From Tieghemostelium lacteum (Eukaryota > Evosea > Eumycetozoa > Dictyosteliales > Raperosteliaceae), in the NCBI GenBank assembly GCA_001606155.1, contig LODT01000035.1, forward strand, positions 610,658-674,657: a DNA stretch of 64,000 nt. The letters run 5' to 3'. Under the pieces are notes generated by a model. It was not told where the DNA came from and did no database searches. It saw only the letters and a program-made list of their open reading frames with translations. This document shows, one piece after another, positions 10,974 through 21,973 of the stretch. The position numbers and the translations under genes are program-made. Within the stretch, counting starts at the first letter, position 1, and each line of letters begins with the position of its first letter.

Positions 10974-11748
10974 ATCTAATAATTCAATATCTCAAAACAT
11001 AACAATAATTATCACAAAAACAAATCTCCCTCTCCCTTCTTTTTTTCTAGTAGTGAAAATAACAATACAAAATAATAAAATTACAACAAAAAAAACTTCG
11101 AGTATTATTAAAATGTTTTGGTTAGAATTTATTTATCTATATATGCATTCCAATTATTGTTTTAATGTATTGTTAAAAAATATAATCAAGTTTGAAATGT
11201 AAATTTTTTTTTGATTTTTTAATTTTACATTGCAACCACCTTGTGAATAACACACTTGCGATCAATGGTGTGAATGTAAAATGTTTAAAAATTTTTTAAC
11301 ACTATATATCATCTTTAACACTTTATACTGATGTTGGTGTGAATTGTATTTATAACATCAATGATGTTATTACATCAATGGCAAATGTATAATTCACTTT
11401 ATTGCTTAAAAATGGTAGAACAAGGTTAAGATTTTAAGCTGCATTAATATAGATGTAATTGATAGATATAACAATCATTGAGTTTAACTACTTTTACATC
11501 CACTGCTACTATTTTAAATGTTACAATGAAATGCCATTGTGTGAAAATCGAAATTGTAAATCAAAACAAAAATAGAAATACATTCTTATTTATTTTCTTA
11601 TTATTAATTTATAATTATAATTAATACCCATTAAACCTTAGTATTAAATTAAAATCTAAATATATATTCATATGTAAGTTTTTAAAATTCTAAAATAAAT
11701 TATATATCATTTGTATTAATATTTATTTATATAAATTAGATATTTAAA
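10974..11748. other. Long intergenic region, no gene seen
   Basis: 775 bp, very AT-rich. Two spots are less AT-rich: 11229-11281, which can fold with TACATT/AATGTA ends around TGTG...CACA arms, and about 11354-11390, where ATAACATCA meets TGATGTTAT in a near-palindrome. Both could be promoter elements of the secreted repeat gene downstream. Neither has a recognisable RNA or protein. Confidence 0.4.
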
Positions 11749-14700
11749 ATGGTAAATTCTAAATTAATAGGTATATTGTTATTGGTAACAATTTTCTATT
11801 ATTTTGAGATTACCAATGCAGTTGAAGATATAAAAACTCATGATAGTAATCAACTGATTTTTTCAAGTATTTATAACCATGGTGCATATGATTGTCCTTG
11901 GAGTAGAAATACGAATCAACAAAGTGTGCATCTATCAAGTCAAGATGATAAAACATTTTTCATTGGCCATATTATGGTACCAGGACACAAGTTTAATAAT
12001 CCTGGATTGACCCAATACACTGGAAAGGATCCATTGAATATTCTTATGCATTATATAAGTGAGGGCAGTTATTGTTCTCATGAAGATTCTGTAATCAATA
12101 TTGACTTCCCTTATGAATTCAATAACTTTTTATTGTTAGTTGGTAGTGTTGATGGTAATGATAGTGTATCTATCACTGCCAGAGGCGTTGATGGACAACA
12201 AGATATGACCAGATGGATTGATTACGGTCGTGGTTATTTTTCTACTCAAGAACAAGGTGACTTTACATTTGAAGCTGCTGTTAGCCCATGGAAACTACTT
12301 GTATTTGGTGGTTCAAAATATGTTAACGAAAATTACCAACTATTAGGTCCAAGTGAACCTGTCACTTCTATTCAAATTTCTTATAGAGCATGTCCAGAAT
12401 CAAATTATGTTTTCTATGCCATTATTGATCTTAATGGTGATTATCCAACCGAGACCACTTCTCATAACAGTGGTAATAGTGTTGATCAAAGTTCAATAAG
12501 TACCACAGGTGATAATACAGCATCAATAACTCAACAAGGAACAACGGGTTCAAACTCTGGTGTTGACAATGGAGGTAACTCTGGTTCTAGTAGTCAAGGT
12601 CAAGTAACCGCATCAAGTATCGGTATTGTATCTAGTGGTTCAATTGGTGATCTCACAGGAAATGTTATTGCACAAGTATCTTCAACAGATACAATTTCTG
12701 GATCTGGTGTTCAATCTATGGGAAATACAATTACTCAATCAAATACTGTAATTGGACCAACAGGTTCCATTGGTAATGCTCAATCTGGTGTTGGTGTAAT
12801 TAGTAGTAATGCTATTGCTGGTGTTACAACTGCCAATACAATCTCTGGAGTTGGATCAGCTTCTGGTTCTGGAGTTGAAACAGTTGGCCAAATTACCACT
12901 ATTGGAGTTGCAAGTTCATTCCAAACTGGAGTTTCAGCAAATGGTATAGGACAATTAACAGGTGTAGGCGAACTCACAACTGCCACTCTTGCCAATAGTG
13001 GTGTTAATTCTATTGCAGGTGTTACATTACCAGATGAAACAACCTATGCCACTTCTGTTGGTCAGATAATTGCAGAAGTAACTGGGAAACTAACAACCGC
13101 AAATTCAATCTCTGGAGTTGGTTCAGGATCTATTGGTAACTCTGGATCTGATGTAAATTCAATAGCTGGAAGTGGAAATGTAATTGCTGGAGGTCAATCT
13201 TTTTCAGGTATTATTGGAGGTAACGGGGTTGTTGGTTTATCATCTTCTAATGGTATTGGAAATGTAATAGCAGGTTCTGGAACTGGGGCTGTTTCAGCAG
13301 GTCAAATATCAACAATTGGAGTTCAAACTGCTGTTCAAACTGGTGTCACTGCAAATGGAATTGGTCAAGTCTCAGGTCAAGATTCTATTGGACAATTTAC
13401 AACCGCCACCCTTGCTAACAGTGGTGTCAACACAATTGCAGGTGTTACTGGTACAGGTCAACTTGCAACTGCTGCAGGTTCAATAGGAGACGTTACTGCT
13501 GATGTTGTTGGGAAATTAACAACTGCAAATAGTGTCAGTGGTGTCGGAGGACAATCTCTTGGTAACACTGGTGGACAAATAAATACAATCTCAGGTCCAA
13601 AAGGTGTTATTGGTAATGCTCAAACTGGAGTTGGTGTTACTGGTAGCAATGTGGTTGCTGGTTTAACAACTTCAAACTCTGTATCAGGAGTTAACGGTAA
13701 TTCCTTAAGTGGTGTATCATCAGCTGCCCAACTATCCACCACAGGCATTCTAGGAGATGTAAATACTGGAGTCACTGGTAATTCTGTTGGACAGGTAACT
13801 GGTGGTGAAAACTCAATTGCTGGATTCACAACTGCAACATTAGGTAACTCTGGTGTTAATACTATCGGTCTTGCAACTGGAGGGGAAGTATCAAGCGCTG
13901 TAAACTCTGTTGCAGAAGTAACAGGTAATGTTGTTGCTGGTTTAACAACTTCTAATACAATTGGTGGAAGTGGTGTGAATACAGTTGGTAATTCAGCTTC
14001 TGTTTCATCTACCATTTTATCACCATCTGGTAATGTTATTGCAGGTGCAAATACTGTGACTAAAATTACTGGAGGTGTTGTAGGTCAAGTTTCAAGTTCA
14101 GGTGGTATTGGTGAGGTAGGTGGTAATTCATTAGGTCAATCTGCATCTGGTATATCATCAATTGCTGGACCAGGTCAAGTTATAACTGGTGCAAATTCAA
14201 TTTCTGAAATCAGTGGTAAAGCCATTGGACAATTATCAACCAGTAACTCTATTGCAGGTGTTACTGGTCAATCGGTAGGTCAATCAGTAACTGGTGTCGC
14301 ATCAATTGCAGGGGATGGAAATATCATTGCCGGTGGAAACTCAGTTGGTGGTGTTATTTCAAGTAATGTAATTGCAGTTGCTTCGACTGCTAATAGTGTA
14401 GGTGCTGTTATTGGTAATACTGGTTCAGGTGCAAATTCAGTTGGTCAGGTCAATACAATTGGTGTTAATACTGGTGCACAAACTGGTGTAACTGGTAACA
14501 GTGTAGGACAATTATCAAGTGAAAATTCAATTGTAGGTGTTACCACTGCTACTCTAGGTAATACTGGTGTAAACTCAATTGCAGGTGTATCTGATAATGT
14601 TGGAACTGGTGTAAATACAATTACACAAATCACTGGTGAAGCTATTGGTAAATTAACAGGATCCAATGGAATTGGTCAAGTTACTGGAAATTCTATTGGT

Positions 14701-16905
14701 CAATCAGCATCAGGTGTCTCATCAATTGCAGGAAACGGTCAAGTTATTGGAGGAGCTCAATCAGTCGGTCAAGTTACATCCAGTAATGTTGTTGCTGGTT
14801 TGACAACATCCAATAGTGTTGCTAATGGAATTGGTAATTCAGTTGCTGGTGTCTCATCTATTGCACAAGTTGGTCAAAGCCTTGGTGCAGTTGGTGGAGT
14901 ACAAACTGGATTCACTGGACAATCAGTAGGTCAAGTAACTGGTGGGGAAGCATCTGTTTCAGGAGTATCAACCGCCTCAATTGCACATGCTGGTGCATCT
15001 ACCGTTTCTGGGTTACATACAGCTGGTATAAATACTGGTGTAAGATCAGTTGGACAAGTTACAGGAAATGGAATAACTGGTCTAACAACCTCCAACAGTC
15101 TTGCTGGTTCAGGTGTTCAAACTGTTGGACAAAGTGTTGGTAAAGCTGGAACAGTAGCAGGAGGTGACGGTTTAATTGGAGGTGTTCAATCTGGTGCTGG
15201 TGTTATTTCCAGTAATGTTGTCGCAGGTTTAACAACCGCTAAAAGTGTAGGTGGTGTTATTGGTGCAACAGGTGGTAATGCACAATCAGTAGGTCAAGTA
15301 TCAAGTATTGGTGTAGGCAGTGGTGCACAAACTGGATTCACTGGTCAAACAGTGGGTCAAGTAACCGGAGGCCATGCATCTTTAGGCGAAGTAGGATCTG
15401 CAACAGTTTCAAATTCAATTGCTCAAGCATCTACAATTGCTAAATCATTAGGTGTAGGTTCTGGTTCTGGTGCCCAATCAATTGCTGATAATGCTATTGG
15501 TCAATTCACAGGACCAAATACCTTAGCTGGATCCGGAACTGGAAGTATCTCAGGTGGAAACTCTGTAGGTAAACTCTCTTCAATTGGTGTCGCTAGTGGT
15601 TCAGGTTCTATTGCAGGTGGAGAGGTAGCAGGCCAAGTCACAACCAGTAGAACACTTGGTGCAGGTCAATCCCTAACTGGATTTACAACTGCTATCAATG
15701 GTGGCGTTTCAGCTACTCTTGCTCATGTAACTACTGCTTCTGTGGGTGAAGTTACAGGTTCTGTAACAGCCGTTACATCCCCAGCTACCATTTTTGAAGT
15801 TAGCACTGGAGGTGCTGGATTTACTACCGCTTCAATCTCTGGCCTAGGTACTACTCAAGGTACAGAAATAATTGGAAAAGCAACCGGAACTGTTACTGGA
15901 GTCACATCTCAAAATACAATTGCTAAGACTTTGGGTCTTGTTGGTGGTGTAAATAATGGAATTTCAGGTACAGTTGGAAGTGTTGGTCAAGTTACCAATC
16001 AAAATTCTATAGTCCAAGTAGGTGCATCTATATCAGCAGTAACCGCAAAAGGATCTTCAATTGGTGGATATGGTGCTGTTACCACTAAAGACTCTATTGG
16101 AAATGCAATTGCAGGACCAAACGGTGTAATTGGACAATTCACAACTGCTTATACCCTCTTTGGAATCCAGACCTCTAAGATTATTGCTAATTTGAATGAC
16201 CCAGAGATCTTCCAAACTGGAGGTTTGGAAATGGCTCTACAAGAACAATACCGTTTACTATTACTTGAACAAGAGTACCAAAGACTCCTAGAAGAAAAAA
16301 ATAGACAAATAATTGATAACCAAGGAGAACAATTACAACATGAGGAGCAATTATTAGAACTTCAAAAAGAACAACAACTTGCTAATTTACAAGACCAGAT
16401 TCAAGTACATTCTAAACATTACCAAAATGAAATTGATGAACTTCAAAGAAAGATACAATACTCTGAATTGGAAAAACTTCAACACGAACAAGAACAAATT
16501 GAAATTCAAAATCTTCAATCTCAACTTAAATATCAACAAGATATGGTAGAATACTATCTAAATCAACAAAAATTAGCAGCTGAAGAAAATCAAAGACAGA
16601 GAGAGGAAATTGATACATTATTTGTTGAAAGACAAAAACAACAACAACAAGTTCATGAATCAGAAACTCAACAAAATCCAATAGACGTTGATGAAAATGG
16701 TGAGATTAATTGGGATGAATATGATTTGGAACGTGAATTCCAAGATCAACAACAAAGAGAACATGATGTAGATAATGAAGAAAAAGAATATGAGAGTGAT
16801 CAATTTATCTTGGATAACCCTCAATTCTCAAATCTTGATCAAGAAAATGACAATTTCCATACTGATATGGACAAAATGAATAATTTTGAATTAAATAATG
16901 CTTAA
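11749..16905 (+). CDS. Giant secreted Gly/Ser/Thr/Val repeat protein
   Basis: A single exon of 1718 aa. Residues 1-24 form a signal peptide. Residues of about 25-225 are a compact, unrecognised domain with five or so Cys and many aromatic residues. From about 240 to 1475 the protein is almost only G, S, T, V, I, N, A and Q, in degenerate short units of the type xSVGQVTG or TTSNSVSGVxG. These are nested in a longer period of about 140 residues: the block TTATLxNSGVNxIAG recurs near nt 12976, 13402, 13831, 14545 and 14966. The last 235 residues switch to a Gln/Glu/Leu coiled coil and an acidic tail. A repetitive beta-solenoid or fibre carried outside the cell is plausible, for example in matrix, sheath or adhesion, but no known family is recognised. 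No membrane anchor is visible. Confidence 0.85.
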   Translation: MVNSKLIGILLLVTIFYYFEITNAVEDIKTHDSNQLIFSSIYNHGAYDCPWSRNTNQQSVHLSSQDDKTFFIGHIMVPGHKFNNPGLTQYTGKDPLNILMHYISEGSYCSHEDSVINIDFPYEFNNFLLLVGSVDGNDSVSITARGVDGQQDMTRWIDYGRGYFSTQEQGDFTFEAAVSPWKLLVFGGSKYVNENYQLLGPSEPVTSIQISYRACPESNYVFYAIIDLNGDYPTETTSHNSGNSVDQSSISTTGDNTASITQQGTTGSNSGVDNGGNSGSSSQGQVTASSIGIVSSGSIGDLTGNVIAQVSSTDTISGSGVQSMGNTITQSNTVIGPTGSIGNAQSGVGVISSNAIAGVTTANTISGVGSASGSGVETVGQITTIGVASSFQTGVSANGIGQLTGVGELTTATLANSGVNSIAGVTLPDETTYATSVGQIIAEVTGKLTTANSISGVGSGSIGNSGSDVNSIAGSGNVIAGGQSFSGIIGGNGVVGLSSSNGIGNVIAGSGTGAVSAGQISTIGVQTAVQTGVTANGIGQVSGQDSIGQFTTATLANSGVNTIAGVTGTGQLATAAGSIGDVTADVVGKLTTANSVSGVGGQSLGNTGGQINTISGPKGVIGNAQTGVGVTGSNVVAGLTTSNSVSGVNGNSLSGVSSAAQLSTTGILGDVNTGVTGNSVGQVTGGENSIAGFTTATLGNSGVNTIGLATGGEVSSAVNSVAEVTGNVVAGLTTSNTIGGSGVNTVGNSASVSSTILSPSGNVIAGANTVTKITGGVVGQVSSSGGIGEVGGNSLGQSASGISSIAGPGQVITGANSISEISGKAIGQLSTSNSIAGVTGQSVGQSVTGVASIAGDGNIIAGGNSVGGVISSNVIAVASTANSVGAVIGNTGSGANSVGQVNTIGVNTGAQTGVTGNSVGQLSSENSIVGVTTATLGNTGVNSIAGVSDNVGTGVNTITQITGEAIGKLTGSNGIGQVTGNSIGQSASGVSSIAGNGQVIGGAQSVGQVTSSNVVAGLTTSNSVANGIGNSVAGVSSIAQVGQSLGAVGGVQTGFTGQSVGQVTGGEASVSGVSTASIAHAGASTVSGLHTAGINTGVRSVGQVTGNGITGLTTSNSLAGSGVQTVGQSVGKAGTVAGGDGLIGGVQSGAGVISSNVVAGLTTAKSVGGVIGATGGNAQSVGQVSSIGVGSGAQTGFTGQTVGQVTGGHASLGEVGSATVSNSIAQASTIAKSLGVGSGSGAQSIADNAIGQFTGPNTLAGSGTGSISGGNSVGKLSSIGVASGSGSIAGGEVAGQVTTSRTLGAGQSLTGFTTAINGGVSATLAHVTTASVGEVTGSVTAVTSPATIFEVSTGGAGFTTASISGLGTTQGTEIIGKATGTVTGVTSQNTIAKTLGLVGGVNNGISGTVGSVGQVTNQNSIVQVGASISAVTAKGSSIGGYGAVTTKDSIGNAIAGPNGVIGQFTTAYTLFGIQTSKIIANLNDPEIFQTGGLEMALQEQYRLLLLEQEYQRLLEEKNRQIIDNQGEQLQHEEQLLELQKEQQLANLQDQIQVHSKHYQNEIDELQRKIQYSELEKLQHEQEQIEIQNLQSQLKYQQDMVEYYLNQQKLAAEENQRQREEIDTLFVERQKQQQQVHESETQQNPIDVDENGEINWDEYDLEREFQDQQQREHDVDNEEKEYESDQFILDNPQFSNLDQENDNFHTDMDKMNNFELNNA

Positions 16906-16973
16906 GCAATGTAAATAAATATAAACAAATAAAAATGATATAAATTTATAAATATAGTCATCTACATAAGGGC

Positions 16974-19900
16974 TCAATGATTTTTGTGCCTCTTTACAGT
17001 TTTATTATCAGAAAGATCTTTCTTTCTCTTTTTGTTTTCAATTTCTTCCAATTCTTCATCACTATCTACATCACTTTCAACCATTGGGGTGAGAGTTCTT
17101 TTCTTTGAGGTTTGGTTAATAGCTTTTTTAGGCTTTTCTTCTTTTACTTCTTCTTCTTCCTCCTCTTCCTCCTCTTCCTCCTCTTTGGCATTTCTCTCTT
17201 CTCTTTCTTTTCTCCGTTTTTCTTTTCTTTCCCTCTTTTCTTTCTTTTTCTGTTCTTTTTCTCTCTTCTTTCTTTCTTTTCTTTCCTTTTTGGATTCTTT
17301 TACTGTTTCTTCCTCACCTTCCTCTTCATTTTCACCCATTTGTATATCACCATCTACAGTCACTTCCATTTCATCTAATTGGTCACCAAATAATATCAAA
17401 CCATCACCAGATTCTTTTTTCTTTGAGAATGAATTTTTCTTCACTTTAGAAGACTCTTTTTTAGATACTTTTTCTTGTTCAGATTCCTCATCACTTGATA
17501 TAGTCTTTTTAACTGTCTCTTTCTTTTTTGTGATGGGTACCTCTTCATCTGAATCACTATCGGAATTTGATACTAACTCACCATCGCTATCCTGTAAGAC
17601 CTTTACATGTGAATTCTTTTTCTTTTTGGGAGTTGATTTTGTACTTTTTCTACTAGTGGTAGTTGATGATGTCTTTGTAGTCTTTTTAGGTTCAGATTTC
17701 ATCTTTTCTGGTTCAACACTATTCTTTGCTGCTTTAGGGTCATTTTCAGTTGCTAGAACCAACTCTCTAATTACCATTAGATAATTTGGTGTATAAATTG
17801 GATATTTTGGAATGGTATATGGTGCCAATTGCGATGTTGGTCCTTGGAATTTAACAACTCTAAAGAATCCCTGAATAGCTTTAGATTTTACATATTGTTC
17901 TTCTGCTCTTGTGTTATAGCTTAATTCATGTACAGTGAATTTTGGTTGATTAATCTCAGAATTTCTTTTAACAATAGCAGCTTGTAAATGGTTAGTCAAC
18001 CAAGGTATAATAGTTCCATTCTTATCTTGTCTTATTACAACTGTAATATATCTAACAAGATCAGCCTTATTTAAACCATCTTCTAATTTTGACATTATAC
18101 CTGGCATTACTAATTCTTTGTCATCTATTGTACCATATTTCTCTTTTAATTTATCATCCTTCTTTTTTCTTTCTTCTTCAGAAATATATTCCTCTTCATC
18201 GGAAGACTCTATGACCTTTGGTTTTAACTTCTTCTTTTCTTTGGGTTTTGTTTCTTTAGGTTCAGAGTTATCTTCAATTGTAGGTGGTGACTCAGATTCA
18301 GATGGTTCCGAAACATTTTCAACATAACTGTCATCACTAGACATATGTACTTCCTCTTGCTTCTTTTTTGTGGGTTCAGCAAATGACATAATATCATCTA
18401 AATCAAAGTTATTGTTATTGATAAAATGACAATCCATCTTATACTTTGGATAGAGGATATCTAGGTATACATTAGGGTTCTTTTCAATTAATGCAAAGAA
18501 ATTGGTAAGGATCTGATTGATCATTTTCAATAGATCAATTGCTCTGAAGTCCTTTGCAATAATTGGGTCATCTAGGAGATTTTTAAAGAGGAAAAAGTAG
18601 GATAACTGGTAAAACATTGGCTCCAATTGTAAATCATTTACAATCTTGTAAAAGAACTGAGTAATTTGGTAATTGGTAGCTTCAGAGTTATTATGATAAT
18701 TACCCAACAACAGTGCAAAGTTTTTAATGATTTCAGGATGGGCAAAATCACATACAATATCTTGATAGTTTAGTGATGTTGAAGCTATTTTTTCTTCATA
18801 ATCAGATTCATCTTCCTCTTCACTATCCTGATAATCTTCATTCTCCTCCTCTTTTTGTATTTTACTTTTCTTGTCAGTCTCTTCTTCTTCTTCTTCTTCA
18901 TCCTTTTTATCTTCATTTTCAGAGTCTTTCTCATCAATTTTCTTTTCTTTAGTTTCAGGCTCCATATCCTCATCTTGATTCTTTTCCTTTTCACTTTTAT
19001 CTTCAGAATCAGATTTCTCTTCTTCTCCTTCATCCCTCTCCTTTTTAGTCTCGCTATCACTCTGTTCTTCAGTATCAGAGTTATCCTTTTTAGATTTTTC
19101 TTTTTTTACTTGTTGATCAGCATCATATTCATCAATGATGGCAGCATTCTTTTTCTTGGAGCCAGTTGAGTGATATCTTCTATTGGATTTAACAGTGAGA
19201 GAATCATATTTCTCACAGTAGATTTTAACCATTTCCATTGTTGAGAATGCAAGATCACTAAGATCAGTGACCATACTCTTTGTGAATTTAGTTGGATCGT
19301 AAAGTCTCAAAAGCTCTGTAATCTTTTTAAGGAACATTTCTTTATCATAATAGATGGTAGATTGAATCTTTCCTGAAATTTCATTGTAATACTTTACATC
19401 AGATACAGACATGAAATGCAAGAGTTTAGTCATCTCCTTCAAAGTAGATGTAGCAATCTCCAATGACCTATAATGTTTCTTTATGATATAGATATCACAA
19501 CAACTAATGACATAGTCAAACTGATTTGGAGATAAGGTCTTTGAAAGACTACCCAATATATTTGCTTTAGTTGACTCTTGAATTCTAAATTCTTTCTCTA
19601 CTTCCTGTGACTCTGAATCACCATTAGATTTCATATTATAGGTATCATAGTGCTGTAACAATGCCAATGAAAATCCAGTAAAGAATCTAGTCAACGACAG
19701 GAAATTCAGTTTATCTTGATCTATAATTTGTGCACTGTCTTTACTGAACTCCTTAGTGACAATTGCCATCAATGGATCATAAGAGTCATCTAGAAATTCT
19801 TCAGCCCAATTCTTTAAAATTAATTTTACTTGAACTGAAGATGGTACCAATACTCTATCGCTCTGGTACTTTGCTCTCTTAGACAAAAGTGTCAGATTAA

Positions 19901-21030
19901 AAGATCTCTGATTGGTACCAGCCTTGACTTTATTATACTTTTTATCTGGAAGTGATTGATTAATGATAGTCTTCTTTCCAGATCCACTATAAGTCTCAAA
20001 TACACCTTTAAATCTATTATTATTACCAGCTTTTAGTGATGCTGAATTCTTCAAAATCTTTTCATTCTTTAACAGTCTTGATAAAGTTTCATCAGGTTTA
20101 ACCTGACTACCTGTACTATTATTATTATCATTATTTTCCATATTACTATATATCTCTTGAATTTTATTAGCTGCCGACCAAATAGAATCTGGTTCATCAT
20201 TCTTTAATAATAGAGTAAATATCTCCAATAGTAAGAATGAATGGGATGTAATTGATTTATACAATTTAATACAATTGATATTTTGAGCTAATGTTAATAG
20301 TAAATTTAATATGTTAACTCTGTTGTTGAAATTTGAAATGTGAGTATGACTTGAATAGTAGATATTGTGAATTTATACAAACTCTTCTAATAAAGCTATC
20401 AAATCATTATGCATATGACATCTGTACTCTTTTTCTATAGTTGAAGATGAACTAAGAGGATCTTCAATTTGTAACATATTTTTGATTAATGTCAAAAAGA
20501 GTTCAATTATAGAATAGTCTTCATTCTTTCCTTTTTCTTCTGCCAATCTTAACATTGGTTCCTTTAGTATTCTAACTAAAATCTCTAATAAAGGTTTAGA
20601 AATAAATGCTTCTTTATATTGATGATAGTATTCCCTCTGTTTTGGAATATCATAGGAATCCTGTAATATAGGTAACTGTAATGTCAACTTTACAAATATT
20701 TTTACTATACAGTAATATTAGAAATTGTTGATCGAATAATCCTTTCTAGAACCTGAATGAGGAATCTTTCTTACATATTGAAATCAACAAAGGAGTATCA
20801 CTATGATGATATATAATGATAGGTATTAACTTATTCTTTACAACATCCCAAGAACCTAATCTATGATGTATTGGTTTATCTATATCATCATCATTATGAA
20901 TTAACCTGTACAATGCTTTCGATGCCTCCAGTGCATCTTCTCCAATCACATATTTCTTAGTCTTATTTGCATTATTCCAACTTCCCAACTCCTCTAGAAT
21001 ATTAATTAATTCTGTATGATCATCATCCAT
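16974..21030 (-). CDS. Timeless/Tof1-type replication fork protein (in-frame stop)
   Basis: Exon 1 is 21030-20775; a 70-nt intron (20774-20705) joins it in frame to the rest, down to the TGA at 16974-16976. The N-terminal third is a TIMELESS domain: helical repeats with ALEASKALYRLIH, the LGSWDVVKNKLIPII block, KIFVKLTLQLPIL, then FLLLEIFTLLL, which aligns with human VLEIVSLMF. The family travels with replication forks, couples polymerase and helicase, and protects cohesion and checkpoint signalling. The middle and C-terminus are long Lys/Glu/Ser acidic-basic tracts, nuclear in style. Oddity: the frame is continuous for 1328 codons except one TAA at 20373-20375 (codon 196), inside the conserved domain. 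A donor (GTATAA) sits right there, but none of the nearby acceptors I tested restores the frame. See findings. Confidence 0.8.
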
Positions 21031-21120
21031 TGTTTATATTCAATCTATCATCACCCACGTGACTTTTACAAATAAAAGATACAAAATGAAAAAAAAAATT
21101 GATAAAATTTTGGCGGGCTT

Positions 21121-21867
21121 TCAATATTGGGATGAGTTCGAACTGTTTATTTGGTTTTTCATTAATGATAAGGCTGAGGAGGTTCCAATTCTCTTCACAC
21201 CGAGGTTAATCATTCTCTCTGCATCCTCAGGAGTTCTTACACCTCCAGCTGCTTTAACAGGCAATTTTCCAGCATTATCTAACATTATTTTTATACCTTC
21301 AAAAGTAGCTCCAGATGGTTTTCCACCAGTTGTTTGGAAGAATCCTGTGGAAGATTTTACATAAATATTAGATAAATCCTTTTCTGTAAAGTTTTCAGTT
21401 GCCCATGTTGAGATCTTTGATGTTAAATCAGCAATTTGAGTATCAGTTAGTGCAGCAATTTCAATGATCCATTTTGCAACTTTATGTGATTTCAAACATA
21501 ATTGTGTACATTGAAGAAATTCATTTTTAACATCCTCTCCATTCAAATAGGCAGTGTAATTAATTACAAAATCCAATTCATCAGCACCATCTTCAATTGC
21601 TTTAGTTGCTTCTTTTAGTTTTTCATTAATTGGTTTGGTTCCCTCGTGAAATGAAATTACAGTACCCAAAACAACTTTTGAGTGTTTTTCTTGAATGAAT
21701 TTTCTCACATTTGATACATAATCAGGTCTAATCATAACAGCATATATAGAATTATCAATAGCTTCCTGTGTAAGTTCATATACTTTTTTTAGAGTTTCTT
21801 CATTAGATAAACCTGATTGTTCAGGTGTTTTCAAATAGGTTGAATCTAAATATTGTGAAATATTCAT
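21121..21867 (-). CDS. deoC: Deoxyribose-phosphate aldolase
   Basis: A single exon of 248 aa. It splits 2-deoxyribose 5-phosphate into glyceraldehyde 3-phosphate and acetaldehyde, the last step of deoxynucleoside salvage or breakdown. The class I aldolase residues are all visible: Asp99 in GADELDFVINY, Lys171 in YVKSSTGF (the Schiff-base lysine position) and Lys205 in VKAAGGVRT. The chain ends in Tyr248, matching the C-terminal catalytic-assisting tyrosine of the E. coli enzyme (259 aa). It resembles the longer bacterial-type DeoC rather than the short archaeal form. It lies 90 bp upstream of the Timeless gene on the same strand; nothing suggests co-regulation. Confidence 0.93.
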   Translation of the reverse strand: MNISQYLDSTYLKTPEQSGLSNEETLKKVYELTQEAIDNSIYAVMIRPDYVSNVRKFIQEKHSKVVLGTVISFHEGTKPINEKLKEATKAIEDGADELDFVINYTAYLNGEDVKNEFLQCTQLCLKSHKVAKWIIEIAALTDTQIADLTSKISTWATENFTEKDLSNIYVKSSTGFFQTTGGKPSGATFEGIKIMLDNAGKLPVKAAGGVRTPEDAERMINLGVKRIGTSSALSLMKNQINSSNSSQY

Positions 21868-21973
21868 TTAAATATATTTAAATATAGAGACTCTTCTAGT
21901 TCTAATACAAAAAAAAATAAAAATTAATTTGTTTTTTTATTTTTGTGTTCTTCAAGTTCATCACTCTTGATAA

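Noticed and set aside
11229-11281. TACATT...AATGTA hairpin as a small RNA gene
   Set aside because: Pairing is interrupted and the patch sits in an ordinary promoter gap; no motif supports an RNA gene.
12780-14666. Several minus-strand open frames under the giant repeat gene
   Set aside because: They follow the repeat period and show Thr/Pro/Val-rich mirror composition; antisense shadows of the repeats.
16984-17784. 266-codon plus-strand open frame (Ser/Phe-rich)
   Set aside because: Antisense of the Lys/Glu/Ser-rich tail of the Timeless-type gene; typical mirror of acidic-basic tracts.
21121-21867. deoC as a recent bacterial transfer
   Set aside because: The enzyme resembles bacterial DeoC, but base and codon use fit the neighbours and DERA is widespread in eukaryotes; no local sign of transfer.
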